This document shows positions 25,605 through 34,575 of a DNA stretch of 41,942 nt, piece after piece. Each line of letters starts with the position of its first letter. The first letter of the stretch is position 1. Origin of the DNA: Chitinophagales bacterium 65-1 (GTDB lineage Bacteria > Bacteroidota > Bacteroidia > Chitinophagales > Chitinophagaceae); assembly GCA_002050465.1 (NCBI GenBank), contig MWYX01000053.1, forward strand, positions 1 through 41,942, given 5' to 3'. The notes beneath the pieces are model-generated. The model made no database searches. It saw only the letters and a list, made by a program, of their open reading frames with translations, and had not been told where the DNA came from. Made by a program: the position numbers and the translations under genes.

Positions 25605-28040
25605 ATGGTCTTCAAAAATCCTGATAAAATAATTAATCCGTCTTTATTTTTTTTAATCATAGCAGGCGTATTTATTTTTTCAGGTTGTACTATTGTACGT
25701 AAATATCAAAAAAATAAACCCTTTGTTTATAACAACAATATAAACCTGAATATCGAGGATGTTACTCCTGATGAAAAGGTAATAATAAGATCAAGATTAA
25801 ATACCCAGCTGGACGACAGCTCTAAAGTGAAGGTTAAAGATGTGGCATTCATACTGCACTATATTGACAATCCTCCTGCTTTTGATACAAATTCTGTCAG
25901 GGCATCTGCAGATAATATGCAGGTCTCTATGGTAAACCTGGGTTACTACAACGCAAAAGCAGATTATAAATATTTTATAGATACTACAAAGAAAGAACAG
26001 AAACGGGTTACCACTACATATGAAGTAGATGCAGGAAAACGTACACTGATAGATACGTTTGCTTATATGCTTGATAACCCCGAGTTACAAAGACTTGCCA
26101 TACAAACAAAGCATGAATCTCCCTTACAAAAAAATGCACCTGTTACCAAAGCTGCCATATCCCGGGAATCTTCCCGGCTTGTAGACCTTTACAGAAATAA
26201 TGGTTACTACAAATTTACTACGGAAGAACTCAGGGTAACCGGGGATACAACTATCGAAGCATTAACTACCGTTTCTGATGATCCATTTGAAGCATTACGC
26301 TTATTAACAGAAGCTACTGAAAAGAGAAATAAACCAACCATACGATTGGGTATGCTTTTAAACAGATCAGCTGACAGTACAAGGCTTAATAAATTTTATA
26401 TCAGGAATATTTATATCCTGCCGGATTATATTCCCGGCGATAATTATCTGGATACCACTCTAAATGAAACCTTTTTAAACGGATATATTATCAGGAACCA
26501 TAAAAAAGTATTTAAAAATAGTTTCCTCGTTAAAAATATGTATGTTAAGCAGGGAGATATATACCGGCAGGAAGATTATTTTAAAACTATCAACAGCTTA
26601 TATAAACTGGGTGTTTGGGAAAGCCCTGCGATAGATATTGTTGAAGTAAAAGATAGTAACCAACTAGATCTTGTTGTTAAATTAACCCCGGTAAAAAAAT
26701 ATGGATTTGAGGGGGATATTGAATTAAGTTACTCTGCCAACAGTAATACTTCCAATACTATTTCGGCAACTAATTCAGGCAATTTGCTGGGCATATCAGG
26801 GAATGTATCATTCCTTAACCGGAATGTAGCTAAAGAAGCCATTAGGATGACGAATGCCTTACGAGCAGGAGTAGAATTAAATACCACCCGTCGTAACAGC
26901 GGATCACTTATAAACTCAAATGAAGTGAGTTACAGCAATAGTTTAATATTTCCAAAATTTATAACACCCTTTAAAAATATCAACAGAAAAAAATTACTGG
27001 TACAACAATCTTTTATAAATACTAATATTTCTCTTATTAAAAGAATTGATTTCTTTAACCAGCAGGTATTTAATATCTCTTATGGATATAACTGGACTAC
27101 CAAAGCCAATCACAATTGGACCTATACGCCACTGAATATTGATTTCAGAAGGATATATAATACTACTGAACGATTTGAGAAAACACTTGATACTTTCCCT
27201 TTTTTAAGATATTCATTTAATACTGCATTGGTAATGGGTCAAAACCTGCGGTATATTTCAAATTATATTAATCCAAAACATCCTGAAAGAGCAACTGTAT
27301 TTAAATTCAATATTGAAGAATCCGGATTGTTTTGGGGAAGATTAAGAGATGCGCTGAGTAAAAACGGAAGTTCTAATTTTTTAAGCGACTATCTAAAACA
27401 ATTTATAAAAACCGATGTTGAATTTACATACACAATAAGCCATCCCAAATCTGCAGTTGTTTTTAGATTATTTGGCGGTGTTGGAATTCCATTATCAAAG
27501 TCTGATACTACTCTCCCTTTCTTTAAGCAATATTTTGGAGGAGGGCCTAACAGTATGAGGGGTTGGCCTGTTAGAGGAATTGGTATTGGCTCACAGCCAT
27601 TATCCCCTTATAGAAATAGTTTGTTTAACGACAGAACAGGTGATATACAACTGGAAGCAAACAGTGAATATCGTTATAATATTGCTCCTCTTTTTTCCAA
27701 TGCCGTGTATTTAAAGGGGGCATTTTTTGTTGATGCCGGAAACATCTGGAATTTTAAAAATACAAAAGCCAATAGACCTGATGACAGCACTCAATTTAAA
27801 TTTAAGAATATTTATAAACAGTTAGGAGTATCTGCCGGTACAGGTTTACGGCTGGATTTTAGTTATTTTCTAATACGATTTGATATGGGCTTTAGATTCA
27901 AGCGGCCGGATATATCAAACAATGATGGCTGGCAATTTCCAAGTATCAATCTAAAAAATTTATTTGGGAATAATGAAGCAAACAGAAGATGGAGATATGA
28001 GAATTTTAATTTTACAATTGGTATTGATTATCCATTTTAG
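25605..28040 (+). CDS. TamL-like Omp85 lipoprotein (BamA/TamA family)
   Basis: This outer-membrane assembly protein has 811 residues from the ATG at 25605; the longer frame opens with TTG at 25578 inside the divergent gene. A lipobox (FIFSGC, Cys28) follows a hydrophobic segment, a feature of the lipid-anchored TamA relative TamL of Bacteroidota. POTRA-like repeats occupy about 40-370 and a 16-strand Omp85 barrel the rest, with the loop-6 motif GGGPNSMRGWPVRGIG and a C-terminal strand FNFTIGIDYPF. TamA works with TamB in transporting lipid or assembling barrel proteins. Here no tamB follows, only truB and proS on the other strand. Confidence 0.88.
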   Translation: MVFKNPDKIINPSLFFLIIAGVFIFSGCTIVRKYQKNKPFVYNNNINLNIEDVTPDEKVIIRSRLNTQLDDSSKVKVKDVAFILHYIDNPPAFDTNSVRASADNMQVSMVNLGYYNAKADYKYFIDTTKKEQKRVTTTYEVDAGKRTLIDTFAYMLDNPELQRLAIQTKHESPLQKNAPVTKAAISRESSRLVDLYRNNGYYKFTTEELRVTGDTTIEALTTVSDDPFEALRLLTEATEKRNKPTIRLGMLLNRSADSTRLNKFYIRNIYILPDYIPGDNYLDTTLNETFLNGYIIRNHKKVFKNSFLVKNMYVKQGDIYRQEDYFKTINSLYKLGVWESPAIDIVEVKDSNQLDLVVKLTPVKKYGFEGDIELSYSANSNTSNTISATNSGNLLGISGNVSFLNRNVAKEAIRMTNALRAGVELNTTRRNSGSLINSNEVSYSNSLIFPKFITPFKNINRKKLLVQQSFINTNISLIKRIDFFNQQVFNISYGYNWTTKANHNWTYTPLNIDFRRIYNTTERFEKTLDTFPFLRYSFNTALVMGQNLRYISNYINPKHPERATVFKFNIEESGLFWGRLRDALSKNGSSNFLSDYLKQFIKTDVEFTYTISHPKSAVVFRLFGGVGIPLSKSDTTLPFFKQYFGGGPNSMRGWPVRGIGIGSQPLSPYRNSLFNDRTGDIQLEANSEYRYNIAPLFSNAVYLKGAFFVDAGNIWNFKNTKANRPDDSTQFKFKNIYKQLGVSAGTGLRLDFSYFLIRFDMGFRFKRPDISNNDGWQFPSINLKNLFGNNEANRRWRYENFNFTIGIDYPF

Positions 28041-28045
28041 GCCTC

Positions 28046-28086
28046 ACCTCACCTAAATCCTCTCCAAAGGAGAGGACTTGCGAAGC
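28046..28086. repeat. Intergenic relative of the composite palindromic element
   Basis: CACCTAAA followed by the inverted pair CCTCTCC AAA GGAGAGG and then a GAAGC tail has the same plan as the elements in trpE and the CCA enzyme gene (CCTCTAAA, CTCCCC AAA GGGGAG, CGGAGC tail), but without the GCCTGCC/GGCAGGC palindrome in the middle. It lies just after the TamL stop. Confidence 0.6.
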
Positions 28087-28118
28087 ATTGATTATAACCC
28101 AACTCTCTTATTTTTCCA

Positions 28119-28211
28119 AAGTTTTTATGTAAAATTAATTTTTCAGTCTCCTATCTTGCTTTAATAGCAGAAGCATTGGAAGTTAACCCTACTGATTTAT
28201 TGCCTGATTAA
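28119..28211 (+). pseudogene. Possible remnant of an XRE-family regulator (C-terminal end)
   Basis: In the gap after TamL one frame reads KFLCKINFSVSYLALIAEAL and EVNPTDLLPD before a stop at 28209. The LxxIAEALEVNPTDLL pattern is the end of an XRE helix-turn-helix domain. There is no start and no upstream helix-turn-helix, and the end overlaps the 3' end of truB by 15 bases. The call rests on about 30 residues. Confidence 0.45.
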
Positions 28212-28871
28212 TTTTTCAAATTCATCCATTATTATTGCTTCTTCCAGTTTAAATTCTCCTATTCTGGTTCTGCATAATTCACTTAAGAAACCCCCGCAGC
28301 CCAAGGCTTCTCCAAAATCATTTGCAAGGCTTCGGATATACGTTCCGGTAGTACATACAACTTTAAAAGATACTACGGGCAATTCAATTTTTAGTATTTT
28401 AAATTCTTTAATGAATATCTTTCGCGGCTCCAATTTTACATCATGCCCTTTTCTTGCTGCCAGATAAACAGGCTTCCCTTTTTGCTTTACGGCAGAATGT
28501 ATGGGAGGCACCTGGTTAATTTCACCTAAAAATTTTGCGGCAGTTTCTTCCAATAATTCTTTTGTAATAAAGTCATAGCTTTTAAAATCTTCCGGCTCAC
28601 TTTCAATGTCATAGGTAGGTGTTACAGCGCCCAATGTAAATGCTCCGATATATTCTTTTTCCTGTGCCTGGTATTCATTAATTTTTTTAGTAAATTTTCC
28701 TGTACATATAATCAGAAGCCCCATAGCCAGGGGATCCAGCGTTCCTGCATGTCCCACTTTTTTTATCCTTATAATATTCCTGATCTTTCTTACCACATCA
28801 AATGATGTCCAGTGCAAAGGTTTATTTATTAATAAAACTTTTCCCTCTTCGAATGTATTATTTGTATTCAA
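28197..28871 (-). CDS. truB: tRNA pseudouridine-55 synthase
   Basis: TruB converts U55 of the tRNA T-loop to pseudouridine. The 224-residue protein is shorter than E. coli TruB (about 314) because it lacks the C-terminal PUA domain, which is usual in Bacteroidota. The catalytic Asp46 lies in GHAGTLDPLAMG; the opening GKVLLINKPLHWTSFDVV and the motif YIRSLANDFGEALG are typical. It is followed on the same strand, upstream, by proS with a 50-base gap, so the two may be cotranscribed as translation genes. Confidence 0.95.
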   Translation of the reverse strand: MNTNNTFEEGKVLLINKPLHWTSFDVVRKIRNIIRIKKVGHAGTLDPLAMGLLIICTGKFTKKINEYQAQEKEYIGAFTLGAVTPTYDIESEPEDFKSYDFITKELLEETAAKFLGEINQVPPIHSAVKQKGKPVYLAARKGHDVKLEPRKIFIKEFKILKIELPVVSFKVVCTTGTYIRSLANDFGEALGCGGFLSELCRTRIGEFKLEEAIIMDEFEKLIRQ

Positions 28872-28921
28872 CCAGAATAATTATGTTTTAGAAAGACTTT
28901 TATATGTATGAAAGATTGTTT

Positions 28922-30397
28922 TTAATAAGCCCTGGCAAATAAAACTCTTTCCTTACTTGGATTGCCGCTTAAAATGCATTTACCATCTTCTTTACTGTTA
29001 TCGAGAGGTATACAACGAACGGTGGCTTTGGTAAGTTCTTTTATTTTATTTTCCGTATCAGCTGTGCCATCCCAATGTGCTGAAATAAAACCTCCGGAAG
29101 CATCCAATAAATTCTTAAATTCTTCCCATGTATCTGCCTTTGAAATATTTGCGTCTCTAAACTTCTTTGCTTTATTATAAATATTATTTTGAATATCATT
29201 CAGTAAAACATGTATGGTTTCTGCAAGCCCGTCAATACTAACGGTCATCTTTTCTTTTGTATCTCTTCTCGCTACTTCAACAACATTTTTTTCAAGGTCT
29301 CTTGCGCCAATTGCAATGCGAACCGGAACACCTTTCATTTCATATTCTGCAAACTTCCACCCCGGCCTGTTGTTATCATTATCATCGTACTTTACTTTAA
29401 TACCGATTGCCTTAAATCTTATCATCAGGTCTTTTACCTTTTCATCAATCACAGTTTTCTGTTCTTCTCCTTTATAGATCGGGATAAATACAACCTGTAT
29501 TGGCGCTAACTTAGGCGGCAAAATTAATCCCTCATCATCACTGTGTGCCATCACCAAAGCGCCTATCAACCTTGTGCTTACCCCCCAGCTGGTGGCCCAC
29601 ACATAATCAAGTTTGTTTTGTTTATCACTGAATTTTACATCAAAAGCTTTTGCGAAATTTTGTCCAAGGAAATGCGAAGTACCGGCCTGTAACGCTTTGC
29701 CATCCTGCATCAGCGCTTCAATACAATAAGTATCGTCTGCTCCTGCAAATCTTTCATTAATACTTTTTACTCCTTTTATTACGGGCATTGCCATCCACTC
29801 TTCAGCAAACTCTGCATATATATTAAGCATCTGTATGGTTTCATCAATGGCTTCCTGCGCAGTTGCATGGGCCGTATGTCCTTCCTGCCATAGAAATTCA
29901 GCAGTACGTAGAAATAACCTTGTACGCATTTCCCATCTAACCACATTTGCCCATTGATTGATTAATAATGGAAGATCACGATAAGATTGTATCCATGTTT
30001 TGTATGTGTTCCATATAATTGTTTCAGAAGTTGGGCGGATAATTAATTCTTCTTCCAGCTTTGCATCCGGATCAACAATAATTCCATTGCCATTTGGATC
30101 ATTCATCAGCCTGTAATGCGTTACCACAGCACATTCTTTTGCAAAGCCTTCTACATGTGCCGCTTCTTTGCTTAAAAAACTTTTTGGAATGAACAAAGGA
30201 AAATATGCATTTTGATGTCCTGTTTCTTTAAACATCTTATCTAACTGGTCTCTCATGTTCTCCCATAAAGCATAGCCATAAGGCTTTATAACCATACATC
30301 CACGCACTGCACTATAGTCTGCGAGACCGCCTTTTAAAATTAGATCATTGTACCATTGAGAATAATCCTGCTGCCTGCTTGTAATTTCTTTACTCAT
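28922..30397 (-). CDS. proS: Prolyl-tRNA synthetase, archaeal/eukaryotic type
   Basis: ProRS charges tRNA-Pro with proline. This 491-residue class II synthetase is of the short archaeal/eukaryotic type without the editing insertion found in E. coli ProRS. Visible motifs are [21 protein letters not shown] (motif 1), [31 protein letters not shown] (motif 2), the motif 3 region [23 protein letters not shown], the anticodon-binding domain (about 300-400, [16 protein letters not shown]) and a C-terminal zinc-like domain ending [10 protein letters not shown]. The length and ending are normal. Confidence 0.96.
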   Translation of the reverse strand: MSKEITSRQQDYSQWYNDLILKGGLADYSAVRGCMVIKPYGYALWENMRDQLDKMFKETGHQNAYFPLFIPKSFLSKEAAHVEGFAKECAVVTHYRLMNDPNGNGIIVDPDAKLEEELIIRPTSETIIWNTYKTWIQSYRDLPLLINQWANVVRWEMRTRLFLRTAEFLWQEGHTAHATAQEAIDETIQMLNIYAEFAEEWMAMPVIKGVKSINERFAGADDTYCIEALMQDGKALQAGTSHFLGQNFAKAFDVKFSDKQNKLDYVWATSWGVSTRLIGALVMAHSDDEGLILPPKLAPIQVVFIPIYKGEEQKTVIDEKVKDLMIRFKAIGIKVKYDDNDNNRPGWKFAEYEMKGVPVRIAIGARDLEKNVVEVARRDTKEKMTVSIDGLAETIHVLLNDIQNNIYNKAKKFRDANISKADTWEEFKNLLDASGGFISAHWDGTADTENKIKELTKATVRCIPLDNSKEDGKCILSGNPSKERVLFARAY

Positions 30398-30524
30398 TAA
30401 ATTATTTTTTCATCTTAGCTAATATTTAACACTGCCGGATAATACTAAACGTTGTATGATAGTAAATTTATGCAGGCTTACAAAAGTAACGACTTCATTT
30501 TTAAATCTTTTTAAACTCACCATC

Positions 30525-31232
30525 ATGAAAATTAATTTTTTACTCATTGCAATTATCATCGCCACAATCAGCAGTTGCTCTATTTCTTATAAAACCGGGC
30601 AAACGCCTGACGATGTATATTATTCTCCTGCACGGTATGAATATGATTCAGTAAGAACTGAAAGAGAAGATAATGCAGTGTATGAGAATTCGGAAGATCG
30701 TGAAATAAGAAGACGGGTGCACAATCGCCGTTACAGAAGATATGATGACAGGTATGATTATCCTTATGACACTTATAATAATTATCCTTATGGATATAAT
30801 AGATATCCTCCGGTTTATGGAAATCCAAAGTTGGGCGCCCCACAAAATACAACTCAGCCAAGAAAAACTAATTTAGGAGCCTACCCGCCAAATCCTTCTG
30901 CTAACGATTCATCCGGCTCTTATAATCCTAAGTTAGGCAGGGTAAATAATACTGGTACTAACAATCCTGTCAGAACATTTGGTAATCCTCCTAATTCATC
31001 TTCATCCAATGGAAGTGGTGTGGGAAATTTTATCAGAAAAGTTTTTACAGGAAATAATAATACCTATAATTCCGGAAGTTCAAATAATTCTTCACCTGCA
31101 AGAACTTTTGAAAGAAGCAGTCCCCCTGAAAAAATAAATAATAATAGTTCAAATAATTCAGGTAGCTCTAACAGCTCCAGCTCTTCATCTGATAATAAAA
31201 GCGGAGGCTCAGCACCTGTAAGAAGATTTTAA
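30525..31232 (+). CDS. Asn/Ser-rich lipoprotein of unknown function
   Basis: The start is taken at the ATG at 30525, giving MKINFLLIAIIIATISSC with a lipobox (TISSC, Cys18); the frame opens further upstream at 30456 but that would bury the signal. The protein has 235 residues. After the Cys there is an Arg/Tyr-rich stretch (RRYDDRYDYPYDTYNNYPYG), a Pro/Asn/Gly linker with repeated NPKLG units (twice, followed by R/A), and a low-complexity Ser/Asn tail ending PVRRF. It resembles a surface-exposed linker rather than an enzyme. I do not recognise the family. It sits between proS (divergent) and a FadL-type porin. Confidence 0.78.
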   Translation: MKINFLLIAIIIATISSCSISYKTGQTPDDVYYSPARYEYDSVRTEREDNAVYENSEDREIRRRVHNRRYRRYDDRYDYPYDTYNNYPYGYNRYPPVYGNPKLGAPQNTTQPRKTNLGAYPPNPSANDSSGSYNPKLGRVNNTGTNNPVRTFGNPPNSSSSNGSGVGNFIRKVFTGNNNTYNSGSSNNSSPARTFERSSPPEKINNNSSNNSGSSNSSSSSSDNKSGGSAPVRRF

Positions 31233-31247
31233 TAAAAATTAAACAAT

Positions 31248-31274
31248 ATCAGGGTAACGCAATGTTACCCTGAT
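31248..31274. repeat. Perfect 11-bp hairpin between lipoprotein and porin genes
   Basis: ATCAGGGTAAC and GTTACCCTGAT flank a 5-base loop 15 bases after the lipoprotein stop. No T-tract follows on the plus strand; it may stabilise an mRNA end or act as a weak terminator. On the other strand it is followed by an AT-rich run. Confidence 0.6.
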
Positions 31275-31349
31275 TAAAACCAACAACTATTGACAAAAAT
31301 TTACATCCGCTTTTCTTTCCATAATCCTTTCACCTCATAAATATTTATT

Positions 31350-32879
31350 ATGAAAATATACTTCTACATAGCAATTTCTTTATTCGCTATATCAAATACC
31401 TATGCCCAGGAGCCCGGCGATGCATTGCGCTATTCATGGACAACACAAAATGGTACAGCCCGTAACCAGGCCATAGGCGGTGCTTCCGGCTCATTAGGGG
31501 GAGAATTTTCTACTTTGTTTATCAATCCTGCAGGGTTGGGATTCTATAAAACAGATGAGCTTGTAATAACACCTGCTTATAACCTGAATAAAAATAAAAG
31601 TACTTATAATGGAATATTGTCAAACACTTCGCAGAACAAATTTAACGTAGGAGCAAGCGGATTATTATTTTCCTTTAATAATCACCCAAAAAATAATGTA
31701 AGAAATTATACAATTGCGCTGGGTGTTAACAGGACAGCCGATTTTAACAATAATATTTTTTACCAGGGGAAAAATAATAAAAGTTCATACTCAGAAAAAT
31801 ATCTTGAAGAATTAATACACAATAATGTTCGGGATCCAAACAGAGCCGCTGTTGACTATCCTTATGGAAGTAGCCTTGCGCTTAATACTTACTTAATTGA
31901 TACAACTATTGTAAATGGCAGATTTGGTTATAGATCACTTGCTAATCCTAATACTGGCTTGTTACAGCAAAATAACATTAGTAGCTCAGGTGGTATTACT
32001 GATTTTGCTTTAGGTGGCGCTGTTAATCTTAGGGATAAATTATTTTTCGGAGGAACGCTCACCATTCCATTTTTGAATTATAACCGCAACTCATCTTTTA
32101 AAGAGAGTGATGCCAGCGCAAGCACAACCAATAATTTTAATTATGCCATCATTAATGAAACTCTTAAAACCAAAGGGGTTGGAATTAATGCTAAACTAGG
32201 ATTGATCTATAAGCCCGTTGAATATGTTCGTCTAGGCATTGCCATTCACTCACCTACATTTTATGAATTAAGTGATCACTATTCAGCAGAAATAACTACT
32301 GATCTTGAAGGGTATGGCGGGCCAGGAACCAAAAAGCAAAGTTCCTTAGACTTTAATAATAATGAAGCTGGTTTATTAGAATATAATCTTTCAACACCGT
32401 GGAAAATTATTGGAAGTGCATCTTATGTTTTCCGGGAAGTGGAGAATGTAAAAAGGCAAAAAGCATTTATCACAGCTGACATTGAATATGTAAATTATAA
32501 ATCTGCAACATTTACAGTTATTGATGAACAGGAAGTTGATGTAAAAAATTATTTTACTGATCTTAATGAAGTTATTGACCAGCAATATAAGGGTGCTATT
32601 AATTTCAGGTTAGGTGGAGAATTAAAATTTAATACCCTGATGGTTAGATTAGGTGGCGCTTATTACGGTAATCCTTATAAAAATGAAAAGGCAGATAGAA
32701 TAAGGCTTGGCGGCGGTTTAGGTTACAGGGATAAAGGTTTTTTTGCAGACCTGACGTATGTATATGCAATGAATAAAGACGTAAATTATCCTTACCGCCT
32801 TCAGGATAATCCAAATGATCCGGCATTAATTAAAAACATTGCAGGAAATATTGTAGCAACGATAGGGTTTAAATTATAA
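31350..32879 (+). CDS. OmpP1/FadL-family outer-membrane transport protein
   Basis: This is a 509-residue FadL-type barrel, a family that moves hydrophobic compounds across the outer membrane. It has a signal peptide (MKIYFYIAISLFAISNTYAQ), the FadL-like N-terminal hatch segment (ARNQAIGGASGSLGGEFSTLFINPAGLGFYKTDELVITPA), many amphipathic strands and a C-terminal strand ending VATIGFKL. The substrate is not known; Bacteroidota members are annotated as hydrocarbon or fatty-acid porins by family only. It is closed by a terminator at 32898-32928. Confidence 0.87.
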   Translation: MKIYFYIAISLFAISNTYAQEPGDALRYSWTTQNGTARNQAIGGASGSLGGEFSTLFINPAGLGFYKTDELVITPAYNLNKNKSTYNGILSNTSQNKFNVGASGLLFSFNNHPKNNVRNYTIALGVNRTADFNNNIFYQGKNNKSSYSEKYLEELIHNNVRDPNRAAVDYPYGSSLALNTYLIDTTIVNGRFGYRSLANPNTGLLQQNNISSSGGITDFALGGAVNLRDKLFFGGTLTIPFLNYNRNSSFKESDASASTTNNFNYAIINETLKTKGVGINAKLGLIYKPVEYVRLGIAIHSPTFYELSDHYSAEITTDLEGYGGPGTKKQSSLDFNNNEAGLLEYNLSTPWKIIGSASYVFREVENVKRQKAFITADIEYVNYKSATFTVIDEQEVDVKNYFTDLNEVIDQQYKGAINFRLGGELKFNTLMVRLGGAYYGNPYKNEKADRIRLGGGLGYRDKGFFADLTYVYAMNKDVNYPYRLQDNPNDPALIKNIAGNIVATIGFKL

Positions 32880-32897
32880 AATTTCTTAAATATACTT

Positions 32898-32928
32898 AGC
32901 ATCAACATTAATTGTTGGTGCTTTTTTT
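32898..32928 (+). terminator. Rho-independent terminator after the FadL-type gene
   Basis: AGCATCAACA (32898-32907) pairs with TGTTGGTGCT (32913-32922), with one wobble, around a TTAAT loop; seven T residues follow. The 3' end of miaA on the other strand lies inside it. Confidence 0.88.
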
Positions 32929-33819
32929 ATTTAGAAAAGAATTTATTGCATCCACATCAGGGGGATTAAACCATGTTATCTCTTTATCCTTTTTAAACCA
33001 TGTAATTTGCCTTTTAGCATATTGGCGGGTATTTATTTTAATCTGTTCTATTGCTTCATCTAAAGATATTTTTTCCTCCAGATGATCAAATAATTCTTTG
33101 TAGCCAACTGTTTGCAAGGCATTTAAATGTTTAAAAGAAAAAAGGCTTTTAACTTCAGCCAATAATCCATTATTCATCATATCATCTACCCTATGGTTAA
33201 TGTTTTGATGAAGTTGTTCTTTAGGCAATTCCAAACCGATCTTAATAACATTAAAATCTCTTTTTTTTTTGTTGTGCAACTGAAAATCAAGAATTGATCT
33301 TCCAGTAGATAACATTACTTCCAGCGCCCTCATCATTCGTTGTGGGTTTTTTATTTCCCCTTTAGAAAAATATACAGGATCATTTTTTTTTACCTGCTGC
33401 GTAACCCATTCCAACCCGCCCCTGCTATAATTTGTCGCTATTGTTTTTTTTACTTCATTATCAACCTCAGGAATTTCATCCATCCCATCACAAAAGGTTT
33501 TAATATATAATCCTGTGCCACCAACCATTACAGCTATTTGATGGTCTTTAAAGATTTCATTTATCTGTTGTAATGCATACTTTTCAAACACTTTTGCATT
33601 TACCTCTTCCTGTATTGAATGCGAATTGATAAACCAATGTTTTATTCTTTGTAAATATTCTTCGGAAGGTTTTGCGACACCAATATTTAATTCTTTATAG
33701 CACTGCCGGCTATCTGCCGATATAATTTGTGTATTATAATGTTGCGATAACTCAATAGCAACTGAAGTTTTGCCAACAGCTGTTGGACCAACTATTACCA
33801 GGCAGGTTTTATTCTTCAT
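32908..33819 (-). CDS. miaA: tRNA dimethylallyltransferase
   Basis: MiaA adds the isopentenyl group from DMAPP to A37 of tRNAs reading codons that start with U. The 303-residue protein has the P-loop GPTAVGKT (11-18), the DSRQCYKELNIGVAKPS motif (about 35-55) and the conserved VGGTGLYIKTFCDG segment. The C-terminus ends in KKSTNN with a plain basic tail. The ATG at 33819 lies 74 bases after the neighbouring gene's end, with a GC-rich degenerate repeat in between. Confidence 0.95.
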   Translation of the reverse strand: MKNKTCLVIVGPTAVGKTSVAIELSQHYNTQIISADSRQCYKELNIGVAKPSEEYLQRIKHWFINSHSIQEEVNAKVFEKYALQQINEIFKDHQIAVMVGGTGLYIKTFCDGMDEIPEVDNEVKKTIATNYSRGGLEWVTQQVKKNDPVYFSKGEIKNPQRMMRALEVMLSTGRSILDFQLHNKKKRDFNVIKIGLELPKEQLHQNINHRVDDMMNNGLLAEVKSLFSFKHLNALQTVGYKELFDHLEEKISLDEAIEQIKINTRQYAKRQITWFKKDKEITWFNPPDVDAINSFLNKKSTNN

Positions 33820-33829
33820 TTATCCAGGC

Positions 33830-33880
33830 CCGCCGGCCGGTACACAAAGGACACCCCTTTGGAGACAGACAGGCTTATAC
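33830..33880. repeat. GC-rich degenerate palindrome between miaA and the pRiA4b-like gene
   Basis: The region contains GGCCCGCCGGCCGGTAC and CACCCCTTTGGAGACAGACAGGC in an AT-rich background. On the other strand it reads GCCTGTCTGTCTCCAAAGGG, which resembles the AGGTCTCC..AAAGGGGAGAC part of the composite element with substitutions. It may be a decayed copy. Confidence 0.4.
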
Positions 33881-33893
33881 AAAGCTTTCTAAT

Positions 33894-34475
33894 TTAATTT
33901 ATTTTAAATTCATCTTCGGTGCTTGTATCGTCTGTTTCTTCTTCTGCATCTTCTGATGTTTCACCTTCTTCGCCTTCTTCTCCCATAGCAAGTAAAGCGT
34001 CAGCATTCAGATCATACTTCTCTTCAATTTCCGAAAGCTTTTCACTTATCAGGCCTTTTGTTCCATACTGGCTTGGGCCAATTCCTTCTGTTCTTGCGCA
34101 GGAAGGATAAATTGTTTTATAGCTCTCTTCTTTATTAACATTAATAAGCTCCACCATAAAGGTCCAGATCTTATTAAAATCGTATACATAAATAAACTTT
34201 TGATTAGTATCTTTTATCTCGCTGCCAATAGTAGTTTCATGCATCAGTAATGGTGCAGCAACATATTTTTTATCATATTTTTCCAGTGTTATTTCTTTTC
34301 CCCGCTGCCATTTATCATTGCTTCTGTAAAAGGTTGCTTTGTGTTTATTATCAAATTCAAAAGACTTTAATATTTCCTTATGCAGATCTAAAAAAGTATG
34401 AGTATGCTTAATAACAATGTCCCGGTATATGCTGTCATCATCCTCCCAATAAATTCTGAATCTTAAAATAGCCAT
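33894..34475 (-). CDS. Plasmid pRiA4b ORF-3-like family protein with acidic tail
   Basis: This 193-residue protein has the pRiA4b ORF-3-like fold (also seen in IS1096-type passenger proteins): MAILRFRIYWEDDDSIYRDI, HTFLDLHKEILKSFEFDNKH and KFIYVYDFNKIWTFMVELI. Its C-terminus (about 165-193) is a strongly acidic tail, GEEGEEGETSEDAEEETDD. The function of this family is unknown. The gene is located between miaA and the CCA enzyme with no mobile element near it, so in this genome it is a resident gene. Confidence is for the family only. Confidence 0.78.
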   Translation of the reverse strand: MAILRFRIYWEDDDSIYRDIVIKHTHTFLDLHKEILKSFEFDNKHKATFYRSNDKWQRGKEITLEKYDKKYVAAPLLMHETTIGSEIKDTNQKFIYVYDFNKIWTFMVELINVNKEESYKTIYPSCARTEGIGPSQYGTKGLISEKLSEIEEKYDLNADALLAMGEEGEEGETSEDAEEETDDTSTEDEFKIN

Positions 34476-34498
34476 ACACGAAATTAAGGAACAAGGAT

Positions 34499-34575
34499 TG
34501 ATTATAAATTACTGATTATTGATTATTGCCTAATGACCATTGACTATTGACCATTGACCATTGACTATTGACTTT
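34499..34575 (+). repeat. Heptamer array at the 3' end of the CCA-enzyme gene
   Basis: From 34499 to 34575 the sequence divides into eleven contiguous 7-mers, mainly TGATTAT, TGACCAT, TGACTAT and TGACTTT. The reverse complement ATGGTCA is the unit seen in pdxJ. The last units run into the CCA-enzyme gene and supply its stop codon (TAG at 34567-34565, minus strand). Confidence 0.8.

Noticed and set aside
31248-31274. Rho-independent terminator
   Set aside because: The 11-bp hairpin is perfect but no T-tract follows on the plus strand, so I list it only as a hairpin.
33894-34475. Transposase passenger gene of an insertion sequence
   Set aside because: The pRiA4b ORF-3-like fold is linked to IS1096-type elements, but no transposase, terminal repeat or target duplication is visible around it.
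34499-34575. CRISPR array
   Set aside because: The units are 7 bases with no spacers, and no cas genes are present.
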